Shown here: positions 1 through 11,685 of the stretch, in pieces | How the letters are laid out: every line of letters starts with the position of its first letter | Numbering within the stretch: position 1 is the stretch's first letter | Assembly (NCBI GenBank): GCA_022432975.1 | Contig: CM039515.1 | Location: forward strand, 16,339,488 to 16,403,487 | Reading direction: 5' to 3' | DNA: 64,000 bases | Origin: Begonia masoniana | Taxonomy: Eukaryota > Streptophyta > Magnoliopsida > Cucurbitales > Begoniaceae | Made by a program: the position numbers and the translations under genes | Notes under the pieces: generated by a model | Told to the model about the DNA's origin: nothing | The model's input: only the letters and a program-made list of their open reading frames with translations | The model's database searches: none

Positions 1-1875
1 CTTTATTTAATGATAGAAATTTAACACAATTATTCTAAGTCTCAAATTAAAATAAACTTTAAATATCGTTTGAAAACTAAAGCATATTAGTTTAAATCAT
101 TTCCCTCGAAATCATCAATATGTTCTTCGTCTGTATGCTCGCTTGCCACTGGAGGGTTCTCAATTGCAGCAATTTTTTCTTCAGACAAAAACTCACCTAC
201 ATCACAAGGTAAAACAAAACGGTGAGAAAAACTCAGTAAGTGGAAATACGTGCAAAATTTTTACTTTTACTTTTACTTTTACTTTTACTTTTACCGAATC
301 CTGTTAAGACTTAGTCATCTCATTGTCGTTCAGGCTTTATTATCTTTTACTTTTAATTTTAACGATCAAGCTCACCATCTCACTGTCGTTCAGGCTTTTG
401 CTATCACGTTAAAACATATGCTCAAGCTCACCATCTCACTGTCGTTCAGGCTTTTGCTATCGCATTTTCCGTCAATTCCCTTTTATTTTTTCATACACAT
501 GCAAATAACCTACCCATTTTATCTTTTAAACTATTCTATGTCAATATTCTAACATACATGCTCAATCATTGAAAACGTGTGACTGAAAAATAAAATAATT
601 ATAAAATAATCTTGTGATGTAGGGCCGTAGCCAAAACTTGTATTTCACTTACCTGGATTCCCAGCAATTAGCGTTTATCGGGATTTCCAAAATTTTCCAG
701 AATAATATCCTGCTCAATATAAAATTTTTGATATTAATATCCTACTTAATAAATCCAATTTTCAAAGTAAATTGAGCAGAATTTCCTTACATTGAAATCT
801 TAGGTCAGATCGGATCGGTTGGATCGCTTTGGATTGAATCGGTCGGTTCCAAAAATATTTTCTGCCTAATTCGAATATATATATTAAAATCCCACTTAAT
901 TTTAAAACTTTAAAAGAATTTGGGCAGAATTTCATACCGGATAAATTTTTGATCGGTTCGGTTAGAAACGGGTCGAAAATCGGGTCGGGTCCGGTTCGGT
1001 GAACAGTGCGGGTCGGGTCGTGAACAGTGCGGTTCGATTCGGGTCAAAATAAGTGAACCGGTTCGGGTTGGTTCGCTGCTGGTCTGGTTCAGGTCAACTT
1101 AAGTGAACCGGTTCAGATTTTTAAAACAAAAACCTGAACCCTTCTTCTTCGTCGCGTCTTCTGTCGATTCTGCAGAGAGAGTGAGAGTAGAGAGTGAGGG
1201 AGAGAAACTGAGAGTGATCGGCGAGCGACAGAGGGAAATGGAGCAAGAAAACTTACTCCGGAGATGGGTCGTCGGTGGAGGTCGAGAGGGCTTCGTCGGA
1301 GCTCAGCCGAGGAGGGAAATTTCGTTGCGTCGGAGGAGGCTAGCTGCGCCTGAGACAGAGGTAGGTTCTTCTTCTTCTGAAGAACTCGAGAGGGAAGGGA
1401 GCTGTGGTGTGAAACTTCCACCACCTCGAAGGCTCTATTTATAGCAGAGGGGTAACCCCGCGCTTCCCATGAAATCCGCCCGAAATCGGATTTTTCGAGC
1501 TCCAAATCCTCCAGCTCGGATTACCAGTGGTTCCCTTTTATTTCTCTCGTATGAATCTAGACGTTTTCCAGACTACATTCACTCTGTTCAGTAATGGATT
1601 TCCAGAGAGAAATCTCATCGTTTGTTGAAAATCCAATTTAGTTCGGATTTGCTATTCTGTAAATCCGATTCCCATTCTGTTCTCTATCCGAACTTGGTCA
1701 CCCTATCAGACCAAGTTCATGCCGGATTTGTTTCCCCAGAATCCGAATTTGTGTGATTCCCCTCTGATTTTGAAAATTCGAAATTGATTTTAGGTTAGCT
1801 TTGTTTGGGAGAATTTGAATTGAAATTGGAAATTTCCTATTTTGAATTTAAAATCACAAACCCTACATTGTTACA
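1..1875 (-). mobile_element. Partial solo LTR of a Ty3/gypsy family (family G3)
   Basis: This is a long terminal repeat read on the minus strand, starting TGTAACAATG at 1875; its 3' end lies beyond the left edge. The assignment rests on homology with the plus-strand LTR at 57479-60075. Shared landmarks are the AACGACAATGAGATG repeats (here about 305-450, reverse complement), the GGCCCTACATC box, and a CT/GA-rich leader near 1150-1220. No polypurine tract precedes the start on the minus strand (1876 onward) and no internal domain adjoins it, so a solo LTR is likely. The open frames at 1103-1505 are leader sequence rather than genes. Confidence 0.72.
197..652 (-). other. Intron-like module inside the G3 LTR
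   Basis: On the minus strand a strong 5' splice consensus (CCAG|GTAAGTG, boundary 652/653) and an acceptor-like TGATGTAG|GTGA (boundary 196/197) enclose 456 bp. CTTGTGATGTAGG at 611-623 and CCTACATCACAAG at 196-208 are perfect 13-nt complements, so RNA pairing would bring the two sites together. The same arrangement occurs in four other LTR copies in this window. Splicing itself is inferred, not shown. Confidence 0.45.
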
Positions 1876-2859
1876 CTGAGCGTATTCTCTGCTTCAATTC
1901 CTCCTATTTTTGTTCAAAGAAAGCAACCATGAGTTCGATTTCAAATTTGTTTGTAGTTACAAAGATTTTTCATAGGCTAAGCTTCATGGCAGATATGTAT
2001 TCGAAAGAGCTTTCAAATAAGCAAAAAACTAGGGAACCGTATATCATCCAAGGGCAGTGGTAATGTAGGGGCCTCAAACTATGAACTTACAATAAAATTT
2101 GCCGACTATAACATTCAAGTTTACTCTTTTTATTTTCCCTGTGACCAACCCGGAAGTGGACATAAAGATAGCATTTTGGTTGGAAATTTTAAGTGTTATT
2201 ATGTCATTTTTGTACTTCTATTTCTGGGATAGTATATTATTGGATTCCTCTATCGTTATGCTAGTCAATGGACAATAATCTCAAGTTGAAATTAAATTTA
2301 GTTTATTAAGCTAGCCTTAGCCTTTCTAATAGTATGGTGGATAGTCCTCGACCCTGATTGCAGAGTCTTTCCTGTTATCATAATAGGAGGGTTTGATTCC
2401 TCTAATTTTGATTTAAGTTGGTGATTTATGTTCTATTTGCTTCTCTTGCAATGATGTTGATTGCATTTCAAATGATCAAAAGTCAGGAGTAATAATGCAG
2501 CATTGTTTTTTTATTGTTCTAAAATTTAGTTATCAGTAGCAAATACATTTTATTTTTTAGTGGTCATATTCTCTAGATCATATTCTTAAGATCAATCTAA
2601 TGGAAGTTAATGAAGTTCTACTTCTCTCATCTGCTTGAAGCCTCTCACTCCTTATAGGTACCAACCTTAAGATTGAACTCTTGGGAGATGCCTTCCTAAC
2701 TTGAATAGAATCCCAAATATTGATCGGTGCCTAGAGAGAACCTTAGTAGGTTCAACTCCTCTGGATGCGAGGAGGGGTGAAAGGAATGGAAATAAGGGAG
2801 GAAAGAAGGTTCAAATGCACAAAGAGATGGGGAAGGGCATGAGCTTGGAATTCGAGTGG
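1876..2859. other. Unrecognised intergenic sequence
   Basis: No supported gene, RNA or element. The sequence is AT-rich to about 2650 and then more balanced with purine-rich runs. The short open frames at 1842-2063 and 2696-2932 have no recognisable domain. The stretch 2655-2859 may already belong to the organelle-derived block that continues after 3027, but nothing diagnostic was found. Confidence 0.4.
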
Positions 2860-2864
2860 CTCGG

Positions 2865-3022
2865 TGTAACGCCCCCGAACCCGCCTCGGTTCGGTGCGCT
2901 ACATTGCTAACTCTCTCATTTATGTTAACCAATAATACACCAAAATTCTAAGAGATGTGTTATGTCTCATAACCTAACCTATCAAAGGCTACGCACGTTT
3001 TAGGAATTTCTCGGGTGTTATA
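2865..3022 (-). mobile_element. Miniature 158-bp gypsy-type LTR remnant
   Basis: The segment begins TGTAACGCCCCCGAACCC and ends CTCGGGTGTTATA, so its right end read on the minus strand resembles the TGTAACGCCCGAGA start of the LTR at 6636. CTCGG (2860-2864) and CTTGG (3023-3027) form a one-mismatch 5-bp target duplication. The terminal CA appears as TA, fitting C-to-T decay. At 158 bp it is far shorter than its relatives (about 2.5 kb), so it is a deleted solo LTR or a very small non-autonomous form. Confidence 0.5.
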
Positions 3023-3027
3023 CTTGG

Positions 3028-3664
3028 TGTTCGAATGACTCCCATTCATAGTGCCGGTCCCGACCGTAGCTCTACCAATAAGGTAGATAAGGTATAAGAG
3101 AGGCTTGAAAGTGCCTACTAATCCCTAGATCTCGTGAATAGGAGTTGGAAGAGTTAGAAAGTTCAGAGAAGTGCATTCGTCTGAAAGCGAAAGAGGAGAC
3201 GAAGCTATCGAATCGCTAAAGTCTTTGATTCTATTCTCAAATCATTGAAAGAGGATGAATCATTGCTAGGTGCAAAGAAAGAAGCAGCCTATTCTGTTGC
3301 CTAGTGGATCAATCAGGAATAGAGAGCTGCAATAGGACCAGAGAAGCCCCTATCTATTCATGGCCCGGGAATGTTCATTCAAATGCTTCCCGTCAGCCAA
3401 ACTTATTCACAACAATAGCAAAGAGCAGTTATATCAAGAACTCATTCCAATCTAACTCACTCAAGAAATAGCGCCTCGTCTCGGCGGGTGAACAGACGCT
3501 TTCTTCGAACTCATTCATAGGCGCTTTCAGTTAGTTATACTGAACTCAATCAAAAAATAGAACAAGCGTGTGATATGCAGCATCAACCAAACTCTTAAGC
3601 GGCTAATTCTTTAGAACTCGTGCTTTCATTATGGATTAACTAGCACGAGTAGTGGCTTCAGTAG
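3028..3664. other. Organelle-like (probably mitochondrial) DNA, left fragment
   Basis: Base composition and texture resemble plant mitochondrial intergenic DNA: balanced GC, few homopolymers, stretches such as CATGGCCCGGGAATG. No gene is recognised. It ends at the AGTAG duplication of the palindromic gypsy insertion. The same ancestral DNA resumes at 15032-15060 and then, past the hAT element, at 24570, where mitochondrial genes are identifiable. The organelle assignment of this fragment is therefore by linkage and composition. Confidence 0.4.
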
Positions 3665-4035
3665 TGTAACGACCCCAGTTGGAGTCGTCTCGTAATTCAT
3701 AACTTAACCTCTTAAATTCATATTTACCCTGATCTCTTTAGATCTTTCACCCTTCGACCACTTTACACTAAGGTCCCCTTGTATTATTATTATTTTTTTT
3801 TTCCTCAACAGAACTTAAGGACTTTAACATAACAGACAGAAACTAGATTCATCGAACTTGACTTCCTCTTAAAACTAACAACATATTCGTTCACAGAGTC
3901 GAGTGACCATACGCAGTTATCGGTTCTATAACAAATTCGGGCAGGAAAGAAATGCCCCCAGATTATTCGACGTTATTCTGCTCGGGTTTGCATGGGTTTG
4001 CATGCATCGGCTAACAGAGTGTACCTCTTCCGATT

Positions 4036-4120
4036 TGTCACGTGAACTCTGCATGACTCAATTATCGTTGCCCAATAGAAGACATCTTCCGGTGGACACG
4101 TGCATCTCTCGTGACTCATT
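4036..4120. promoter_or_regulatory. Paired G-box / GCN4-like motifs in the gypsy LTR
   Basis: Two CACGTG hexamers are each followed within about 25 bp by a TGACTCA heptamer (TCACGTGAAC...ATGACTCAAT and ACACGTGCAT...GTGACTCATT). The same arrangement recurs in the nested LTR near 4725-4806 and, inverted, in the right arm near 14578-14660. CACGTG and TGACTCA are typical plant bZIP sites. That they drive LTR transcription is inference. Confidence 0.45.
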
Positions 4121-4825
4121 AAACATCACTCGGTCACTAAACGACAACAACATCTACGTCATCCGGTAATTGAAATACACTACATATACCGATCACTAGA
4201 TGACAAAATGATTCGAACATCGCCCGACATTAGAAATACACTACATCGCCCGATCACTAGACGACAAAACAACACTTACATCATCAGGTATTTGAAATAC
4301 ACAACATCTACCGATCACTAGACGACAAAACAATTCGTACATCGCCCGACATTAGAAATGTAACGACCCCAGTAGGGCTGAGACATAATTCATGACTTTC
4401 TTAATCATTTAATTCTTACTTTCTGTATCATGTTCATTATTAGTATTATTTTTATCATTATTATTTTTTTTTTAAAAAAGAACTTAGAACTTAAAACTTG
4501 ACTCGCGGACAACATATCGTCTGACAAAACTAAACCATCCAAAACTCGACTCCATCATTAATCTAATAACTCTTTAGTCCACAGAATCGAGCGACTATGC
4601 TCAGTTATCAGTTCCATGACATAATCGGGCAGAAAAGAATTGCCCTCAGATCACACGACGGCATTCTGCTCGAGCTGCATGGGTTTGCATGCATCGGCTG
4701 ATAGGGTACACATCTTCCAATTTGTCACGTGTACTCTGCATGACTCAATTATCATTTCCCAATAGAAGACATCTTCCTGTGGGCACGTGCATCTCTCGTG
4801 ACTCATTAAACATCACTTGACATAA

Positions 4826-5165
4826 GCGATACACTACATCGCCCAATCGCTAGACAACAAAACAATACTTACATCATCCGGTATTTGAAATACACTACAT
4901 CGCCCGATCGCTAGACGACAAACAATACCTACATCATCCGGTATTTGAAATACACTACATCGCCCGATCGCTAGACGACAAACAATACTTACATCATCCG
5001 GTATTTGAAATACACTACATCGCCCGATCGCTAGACGACAAACAATACTTACATCATCCGGTATTTGAAATACACTACATCGCCGATCGCTAGACAACAA
5101 ACAATACATTTGAAATACACTACATCGCCCGATCGCTAGACAACAAACAATACTTACATCATCTG
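4826..5165. repeat. Tandem ~60-bp LTR repeats
   Basis: About five consecutive units contain CATCGCCCGATCGCTAGACG, ACATCATCCGG and TATTTGAAATACACTAC. Copies are near identical, so the array probably expanded recently inside this solo LTR. The same unit with GATCACTAGACG occurs in the surrounding family copies (4180-4350, 9800-9870, 14280-14520). The open frame across it on the minus strand simply reads the repeat. Confidence 0.8.
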
Positions 5166-5210
5166 GTAAGAGACATCATCCGGCAATCGACAAACGTTCA
5201 CCATCTACCG

Positions 5211-5302
5211 GTGACGTCAGCCGGATGATTCATTCATCCAGCTTCTATCATTCAACTCACACCGGTGACGTCAGCCGGATGATGCATTCATCCGACTTCT
5301 AT
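5211..5302. promoter_or_regulatory. Duplicated TGACGTCA (CRE-like) block in the LTR
   Basis: A block with ACCGGTGACGTCAGCCGG, then ATGAT and CATTCATCC, occurs twice about 55 bp apart. TGACGTCA is the palindromic core bound by TGA-class bZIP factors in plants. The adjacent CCGGATGAT is a motif that also recurs upstream of the env-like gene in the plus-strand Sirevirus (40567-40620). A regulatory role is inferred from motif identity and duplication. Confidence 0.4.
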
Positions 5303-5707
5303 CACATGGCAGCAAAACCCGAAAACCTTCAAGCAACTCATACCGACAGAAAGATAACCTGACCCTCACAGATCTCATACTTCGTAGACATAAATGTAGG
5401 CAGACATAAATCATGGACTCATCTTGAATACATGTAGCGGAAGACTTAGTTAAAACAACTCGTTCTATATCCTTATAAACATTCTCAGACTCAGTAATTA
5501 AACCAGACAAATTTCAAAAGCTCGATGTCTTAAAATAATCTCATCCTACTTGGACTTCCATATTCATAATCATCACTAAAATTATAAGAGCATTAACCAG
5601 GGGGTCTTGTTCGCCATCCAGCCACAGAATTGCTCCCTGAACACCTTCTAGCAAACAAACTTAGACGTCTTTATTAACTTTGGAATCCTCACCTGATACT
5701 TCGTCAC

Positions 5708-6319
5708 CTACATCATAAGGTTCAAACTATAAGCCTAATGCTTAGTAAGGAATGCAATGCTAACATGTATACGTGAATGCATAGTTGCAAGAAAATCATG
5801 ATCATGTTCGTTTCATGCTCTTTTCCTGTTCTTATTCGTATTCTTGTTCATCACTTTCATCATATGAATTAAGGGAGGATTTGTGCCTTAAAGGGGGGAT
5901 GACAGTGCAAGTGTACATAGTCCCTTTCGGGCCGTATTCATGGTCCTTCTCTTTGGACAGTGACATACGCCAAACCGCCACCAACCCTCACTTAATCCGG
6001 TTGCATGAGTTTCATATTCATTGTCATATCTTGTTCATGGGAAAAACATGCTCATAAAATATTTTCATATGCTTGAGAAGTAAATCATGATGCATGACAT
6101 AGATGCTCTTAAATCATTAGACTATAGAAAGTATCATACCAGAACAGTCGACTTCATAGACTCTACCAGAACGTCACATAACAAAACTCTCAACATCCAT
6201 AAATCATCCAAGTATGAGAAATCTTACTAACACAGAACAAACATCAGACAACTGAAACTAACTTAATATCCTTGTGATGTAAGGCCCTATTGGCCGGAAG
6301 TCTTAATACATTCACTCAC
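5708..6319 (-). other. Intron-like module in the nested solo LTR
   Basis: Minus-strand donor CCAG|GTGAGTG (boundary 6319/6320) and acceptor TGATGTAG|GTGACG (boundary 5707/5708) enclose 612 bp. Complementary boxes lie at 6270-6283 and 5707-5720 (12 of 14 pairs). Layout and length match the modules in the palindrome arms (611 bp each). Confidence 0.45.
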
Positions 6320-6635
6320 CTGGTTTCCTTAGCAATACTCGAGCACTTCACTTCAGACTTCTTTACCTAAAACATTTCACATTACAGTATTAAATAAAAA
6401 TCCTAAAAGTTCTAATCAAAAGTCATCCTAGAAATAATCAATTTCAACCTAATAACTAGTCACAGATTACGAATGCCACTAATATTTCACTGCCAAAGAA
6501 GAATCTGAAGCTACGGGTCTTAGCAGGGAAAACAGAGTTCTAAATAACCAATCAATGACTACATTACTGAGTCTTACCTAGGGTGTGGGTTGTCGGGGCG
6601 GAGACTGAAAATCGGTCACCGAAGGGAGCTGTAGT

Positions 6636-6880
6636 TGTAACGCCCGAGAATTTTTAAAAGGGAAAATTTGGAGAGAAAATAAAAGAAAAATAAAATAATT
6701 GTTTGAAGTAATTTAAAATAAAAGTGAATAATTTTGGTTAACCTAATTGGTTAATTAATTTAGATTCGGGAACTTCCAGTGAAATTAAGCCGTGGGTCAT
6801 AATTAAGAACGGGATTTAACGGAATTTACAGGAGGACAAAACAATAGATGAAGATTAATTAATGATTAGTTTTATTATTG

Positions 6881-6914
<34 letters not shown>

Positions 6915-9521
6915 AACATAAAACAACAGAATGGCCCGAAGGCCATTCTGTTGTTCGAGCTCCAGCCCCGAACGCCGAAAGCCGAGAGCGCGCAGGGGAG
7001 AAGAGGAGGGCAACAATCGATGAACGCCGGTGGTTTCCGACCCTTTCCGGCCAGACGACGGCGACGTGCAGGCTCCGGTCCACCCTCGCGCACAAAACCG
7101 AACGGTAAGCATTTTGGCCCTTTTTTTGTTCGGTTTATGGCCGAGGGTGACGAGCTCGATTGAGCTCCGATCACCGGCCGTTTTTGGTTGGTCTTGGCTC
7201 TGGATTGCCGGATATTGGGCCGGCTATTGTTGCTTGGCCGTGGGTTGCTCAATTTGAGCGAAAATCAGTGAGGCCGATTTAGGGCACTTCGGTTTTGATG
7301 AGTGTAGCTTCGATTTTTGGTTAGATATTGTTAATTGAGTGTATATGTGATCGATTGGTGAAGAGATTGATAGAATTTGATGAAAAATCGAAAAAGGGAA
7401 AATTTCCGATTAAGGGCAGTTTCAGGTTTTTGATAAATTGACCTAGCTCCGGTCGTTTGTTTTATAAATTCCTTTTGGCAGATTAAAATAGGTTATTAGA
7501 GGAGTACGTGGCCGCTGGAATCGTTCGATTCCGATAACCGACGCAAAAGTTACGCGCGTTTGAAGTTTCGGGTCGGTTTTTACCGAACCCAAATTAGTGG
7601 CCGTTTAATTAAGTTTTAGTTAGAAATTGATGATATTATGCTTTTATGCTCATTAGTGAATACACTTGTCGTTATTTAGGTAGATTAAATGAATTGATGA
7701 TTATTGGTGGATTTAGGTTAAAGTTTGAATATTAGAGATGATTAGAAAACCATTAATGGAGGTTAAGTAAATTGTGAGCACCACGTGCTCGATAAAATGC
7801 CCGAATGGAGAAAATAAAGGTTTTAGGAGAAATTGCTTTAGCTAGGAGCTTAGTTTAAGTTTGAGATTCGTTTATTTAGGATCGATTTTAATGTCCTTTA
7901 TTTATGAAATGCCTTAGGTGGACACGGCTTTTGGACGGTGCTCGGCTTGCTACGGACGCCAAGTAAGTGGATGTTAGGCTTCCGGCCCTTAAGGCCCTAC
8001 ATCGTGTAAACGTTAGGTTTTTTCTGTTTTGATGATGATTTTCTGATTGTGGGGATTAATGAGTCGGGTAGCTTAGAATGTTAGTTGTTTGTGAAGTTCG
8101 TCAAGAATAGTACATGTCCATGTACGTAGTGAATTGTTTAATGATATGTTTTGATGATATGTCGTACATAGATTTCTCATGCATCATGTTTTAAAAGAAA
8201 AGTACGAAAATGTTTTAGCATATGATTTCACGATTTAAACGTAGAAACGACAACGATGTAAAACGAAAATGTATAGTGTCTGAGGGAAGTGGTTCACCCT
8301 TCAGATGTAAAGTTGTGGAACGTCCAGAAAATGTATGATATCTGAGAGAAGTGGTTCACCCTTCAGATAAAGATTTATATGTGGAACGTCTAGAGATGGA
8401 GAAACTAATCCGCCCTCCATTGGTAGAGGATTACATGTATGTATGATGAAACGAAATGAAATGAATATGTATGATGAAACGAAATGAAATGAATATGAAC
8501 AATGAAACGAAACGAAATGATTATGTACGATGAAACTGTAGAAACTGCATATGTTAAGTAAAATGTTTTAAATTCATATAGTTCATTCCCTTACTAAGCA
8601 TTAGGCTTACTGTTTATGTTGCATGATGTAGGTGACAGGTGTGAACTCGATGACAAAGAATAGGTGGTCGACGGATGGTGCTCGTGGCGACGGGGTGTGT
8701 TTTGATTTGGTTTGATGATCCGATGGTGTGCCCCGAACTGTTTTGGTGGCGAATGGATGTGAGTTAGTTTTTGTTGGTTAGAAAGGTGATGGATTTTAGG
8801 GTGTATATTTAAGTTTAATATTCAGGAAATTTTATAGTGGATATAGGTTTGAAGTAGTACTATTTTGAATAATTCGTTAATGTATGTCCTTGGTAATGTT
8901 TTAGGAAATTTTGTACTTATGCTCGATGTTTGTTTTGAGGATTTGATTGGTTTTTGTTTGATAAGTTTACGTTAGTGGGTCTACGTGTCGGTTTTGTTTG
9001 TGAACGTATGAAAATGTTTAAGTATGTAGATTGGATGTTTTGATAGAAAAATGTATGAATAGTCGAGTTTTGATGTATAAGTAGTGGTAGTAGATTGTTT
9101 AGAATGTGGAGTCTTAATTTTTAGAAATATACTGGAACTGTTTGGGTTATTTTAAAACAGGTAAGGATACGCTCGATTTTTAGAGCGATCCACGCAGTTT
9201 GTTTTCTTGAGTATAGGTTATATTAGTGTCGTGTTTTAATTGATCTTACTTTAATTGTTTTAAATGTTTTATTTGTTTTAAGTTATTAATGGTTTTAGTC
9301 TAGTTTTAAATGTTTTAAAAGTCGAAATGTTTTACGCTCAAATGTTTAATGTTTAAGTCAAAGTTAGTCCCTAAAGGTTGTTAGAGGTGGGTCAATTGTC
9401 TAGATCCGTTTTCTTTAAAGTGTTAAGTAAAAATGAAAAAGTTTATGAGAAATATGAGGGCTTAGGTAATAGTTATGTCACGGCAAGTCCGTGGCGGCCC
9501 TACTGGGTTGGGGTCGTCACA
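6636..9521 (+). mobile_element. Third-level nested solo LTR (related gypsy family G2)
   Basis: It starts TGTAACGCCCGAGAA and ends GGGGTCGTCACA, flanked by GTAGT at 6631-6635 and 9522-9526. At 2886 bp with no internal coding domain it is a solo LTR. It is related to, but clearly distinct from, the family it entered. It carries an intron-like module (7963-8631), a TTA run near 6888-6910, two copies of a repeat around GTGGTTCACCCTTCAGAT (about 8290 and 8350), and an ACGAAATGAAATGAATATG mini-repeat (8440-8530). The open frames at 6855-7257 and 9378-9635 have no recognisable domain. Confidence 0.85.
7963..8631 (+). other. Intron-like module in the G2 LTR
   Basis: Donor CCAA|GTAAGTGG (boundary 7962/7963) and acceptor CATGATGTAG|GTGAC (boundary 8631/8632) enclose 669 bp. 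A branch-point-like CTTACTAAGC lies about 40 nt before the acceptor. Complementary boxes CCTACATCGTG (7996-8006) and CATGATGTAGG (8622-8632) pair at 10 of 11 positions. The interior is diverged from the other families although the ends are conserved. Confidence 0.45.
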
Positions 9522-10332
9522 GTAGTTGGCCGAGAGAGAGAGCTCTGGGGAAGAGAGAAATCGCCGAGAGTGAATGCGTCGGCTACAGTGAGGTTTAAAT
9601 GGGGTTTAAGGTTTCCATTTCCTATTTATACTTGATCCATCCATCCTTAATTACCCTGCCACCCAACCTAGTTTCACTCAACTTGTAATAAATATGTCTT
9701 GACATTAAATTTAAAATCATAAAGGTTAATAAAAAGGGTGATAATCAAAATGGTTAAGAAAATCACCTGGCCGAAATTGTCGGGTGTTACAAGAAATACA
9801 CTACATCGCCCGATCACTAGACGACAAAACAATACTTACATCATCCGGTATTTGAAATACACAACATCTACTGATAGTCATGTGAAACCCACGTGTTCTT
9901 TTAAGACACCTTCCGATAGAGAACATCTATCGGTGGATGCAAGCTCATACATTTTCCGATAGAGAACATCTATCGGTGGATGCAAATTCCTAACAGACTT
10001 CTAACTTCATTGACTCATCACTCTTATAAATGAAAATCAGAGACTCATCCAGAATTCTTGTAGCGGAAGACTTAGTTAAAATAACTCGTTCTATATCCTT
10101 GTAAACATTCTCAGACTCAGTAATTAAACCAGACAATTTCAAAAGCTCGATGTTTTAAAATAATCTCATCCTACTTAGACTTCCATATTCATAATCATCA
10201 CTAAAATCATAAGAGCATTAACCAGGGGGTCTTGTTCGCCATCCAGCCACAGAATTGCTCCCTGAACACCTTCCATCATCCAAACTTAGACATCTTCATT
10301 AGCTTTGGAATCCTCACCTGATATTTCCTCAC

Positions 10333-10943
10333 CTACATCATAAGATTTAAACTATAAGCCTAATGCTTAGTAAGGAATGCAATACTAACATGTATATGTG
10401 AATGCATAGTTGCAAGAAAATCATGATCATGTTCGTTTCATGCTCTTTTATTGTTCTTATTCGTGCTCTTGTTCATCACTTTCATCATATGGATTAAGAA
10501 AGGATTTGTGCCGTAAAAGGGGGATGACAGTGCAAGTTTACATAGTCCCTTTCGGGTCGTATTCATGGTCCTTCTCTTTGGACAGTGACATACGTCAAAC
10601 CGCCCCCAACCCTCACTTAACCCGATTGCATAAGTTTCATATTCATTCTCATATCTTGTTCATGGGGGAAAACATGCTCATAAATCATTTTCATATGCTT
10701 GAGAAGTAAATCATGATGCATGACATGAATGTTCTTAAATCATCAGACTATGGAAAATATCATACTAGACAGTTGACTTCATAGACTCTATCAGAACATC
10801 ACATAACATAGTTCTCAAACATCCGTAAATCATCCAAGTACAAACCATCTTACTAACTTAAAACAAACATCAAACACATAACTAATTTAGTACCCTTAAG
10901 ATGTAGGGCCTTAATGGCCGGAAATCTTAATACATTCACTTAC
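10333..10943 (-). other. Intron-like module, left palindrome arm
   Basis: Minus-strand donor CCAG|GTAAGTG (boundary 10943/10944) and acceptor TGATGTAG|GTGAGG (boundary 10332/10333) enclose 611 bp, exactly the length of the right-arm copy at 13149-13759. As the arms descend from one cDNA, this is not independent evidence of conservation. It does show that the module survived intact in both arms. Confidence 0.45.
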
Positions 10944-11644
10944 CTGGCTTCCTTAGCAAATTCATGCACTATACTTCAAACTTCTTCACCTGATATCATT
11001 CCACATTTCAGAGTTAACATAGATCCTAAATATTCTGAAATCAAAGCTCGAAAAGTCCTAACTAAATTTCATCCTAGAATCTGTATCCCTGAGTCCTTTC
11101 AGCCGAGCACCTTGTGTGTGGACTAAGTTTCCAAAATCTAAAATAGCCTAGTTCAACTTAACCACTAGTTCCAGTCGGTTATCTTAAAGTCCAGATTCGA
11201 ATCAGGAATGCTATTACCAAACACCGATTATAAATGTTCCTATTATTCGGCCATTGAAGAATCTTGAAACATTGGGTTCTAGCTGAAAACAGAGTTCCAA
11301 ATAATTACTCGGCAACTACATTGTCTAAATCTTACCTCGAATGTAGGTTATCGGAGTGGAGGCTGGAGGAATCGATCGCCAAAGAGGGAGTCGCCGGCAG
11401 AGAAAGAGCTCTGGAAGCACAGGAATCGCCGAGAGAGAATGTCAGCTACAGTGGGGTTTAAGTGAGGTTTAAGGTTTCCATTTTCTTTTTATACTAAATA
11501 AAATCTCTCTTAATTAAGGTTCTGCCACCACACAAATAGAAACCAAATAAACTTAGGCATTAAAATTTAAATTAAAGATCAACAATAAAGGTGACAGTTC
11601 ATTCCGTTAAGAAAATCACCTGGCTGAAAATGTCAGGTGTTACA

Positions 11645-11657
11645 TCCACCCCTCCTT
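11645..11657 (-). promoter_or_regulatory. Polypurine tract, left arm
   Basis: Minus-strand AAGGAGGGGTGGA lies directly upstream of the LTR start at 11644, where Ty3/gypsy plus-strand priming occurs. The right-arm counterpart is at 12435-12447. Confidence 0.65.
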
Positions 11658-11685
11658 AAACGAAATTTTCGTCCCCGAAAATTGA

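Larger units (their letters stand above)
4359..9791 (-). mobile_element. Solo LTR, same gypsy family, nested in the left arm
   Basis: Plus-strand ends are TGTAACGACCCC and GGGTGTTACA, so the LTR is oriented on the minus strand. AGAAA duplicates lie at 4354-4358 and 9792-9796; removing the insert and one AGAAA restores the host repeat (ATTAGAAATACACTAC, as at 4252). Subtracting the element inside it (6636-9521 plus GTAGT) leaves about 2.54 kb, the length of one LTR, so no internal domain is present. It is the same family as the element it entered, and more diverged from either arm than the arms are from each other. The open frames at 4834-5109, 5271-5510 and 5785-6057 are spurious. Confidence 0.85.
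3665..11644 (-). mobile_element. Left-arm LTR of the palindromic gypsy element (interrupted)
   Basis: Read on the minus strand, the LTR starts TGTAACACC at 11644 and ends GGTCGTTACA at 3665. Removing the nested insertion (4359-9791) and one copy of AGAAA leaves about 2.54 kb, matching the right-arm LTR (2.58 kb). It contains CCGATAGA/TCTATCGG hairpin repeats around 9943-9983, several copies of a roughly 60-bp repeat with GATCACTAGACGACAAA (4180-4350 and 9800-9870), and the intron-like module at 10333-10943. The open frames at 9738-11461 are shadows of this non-coding repeat. Confidence 0.82.
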
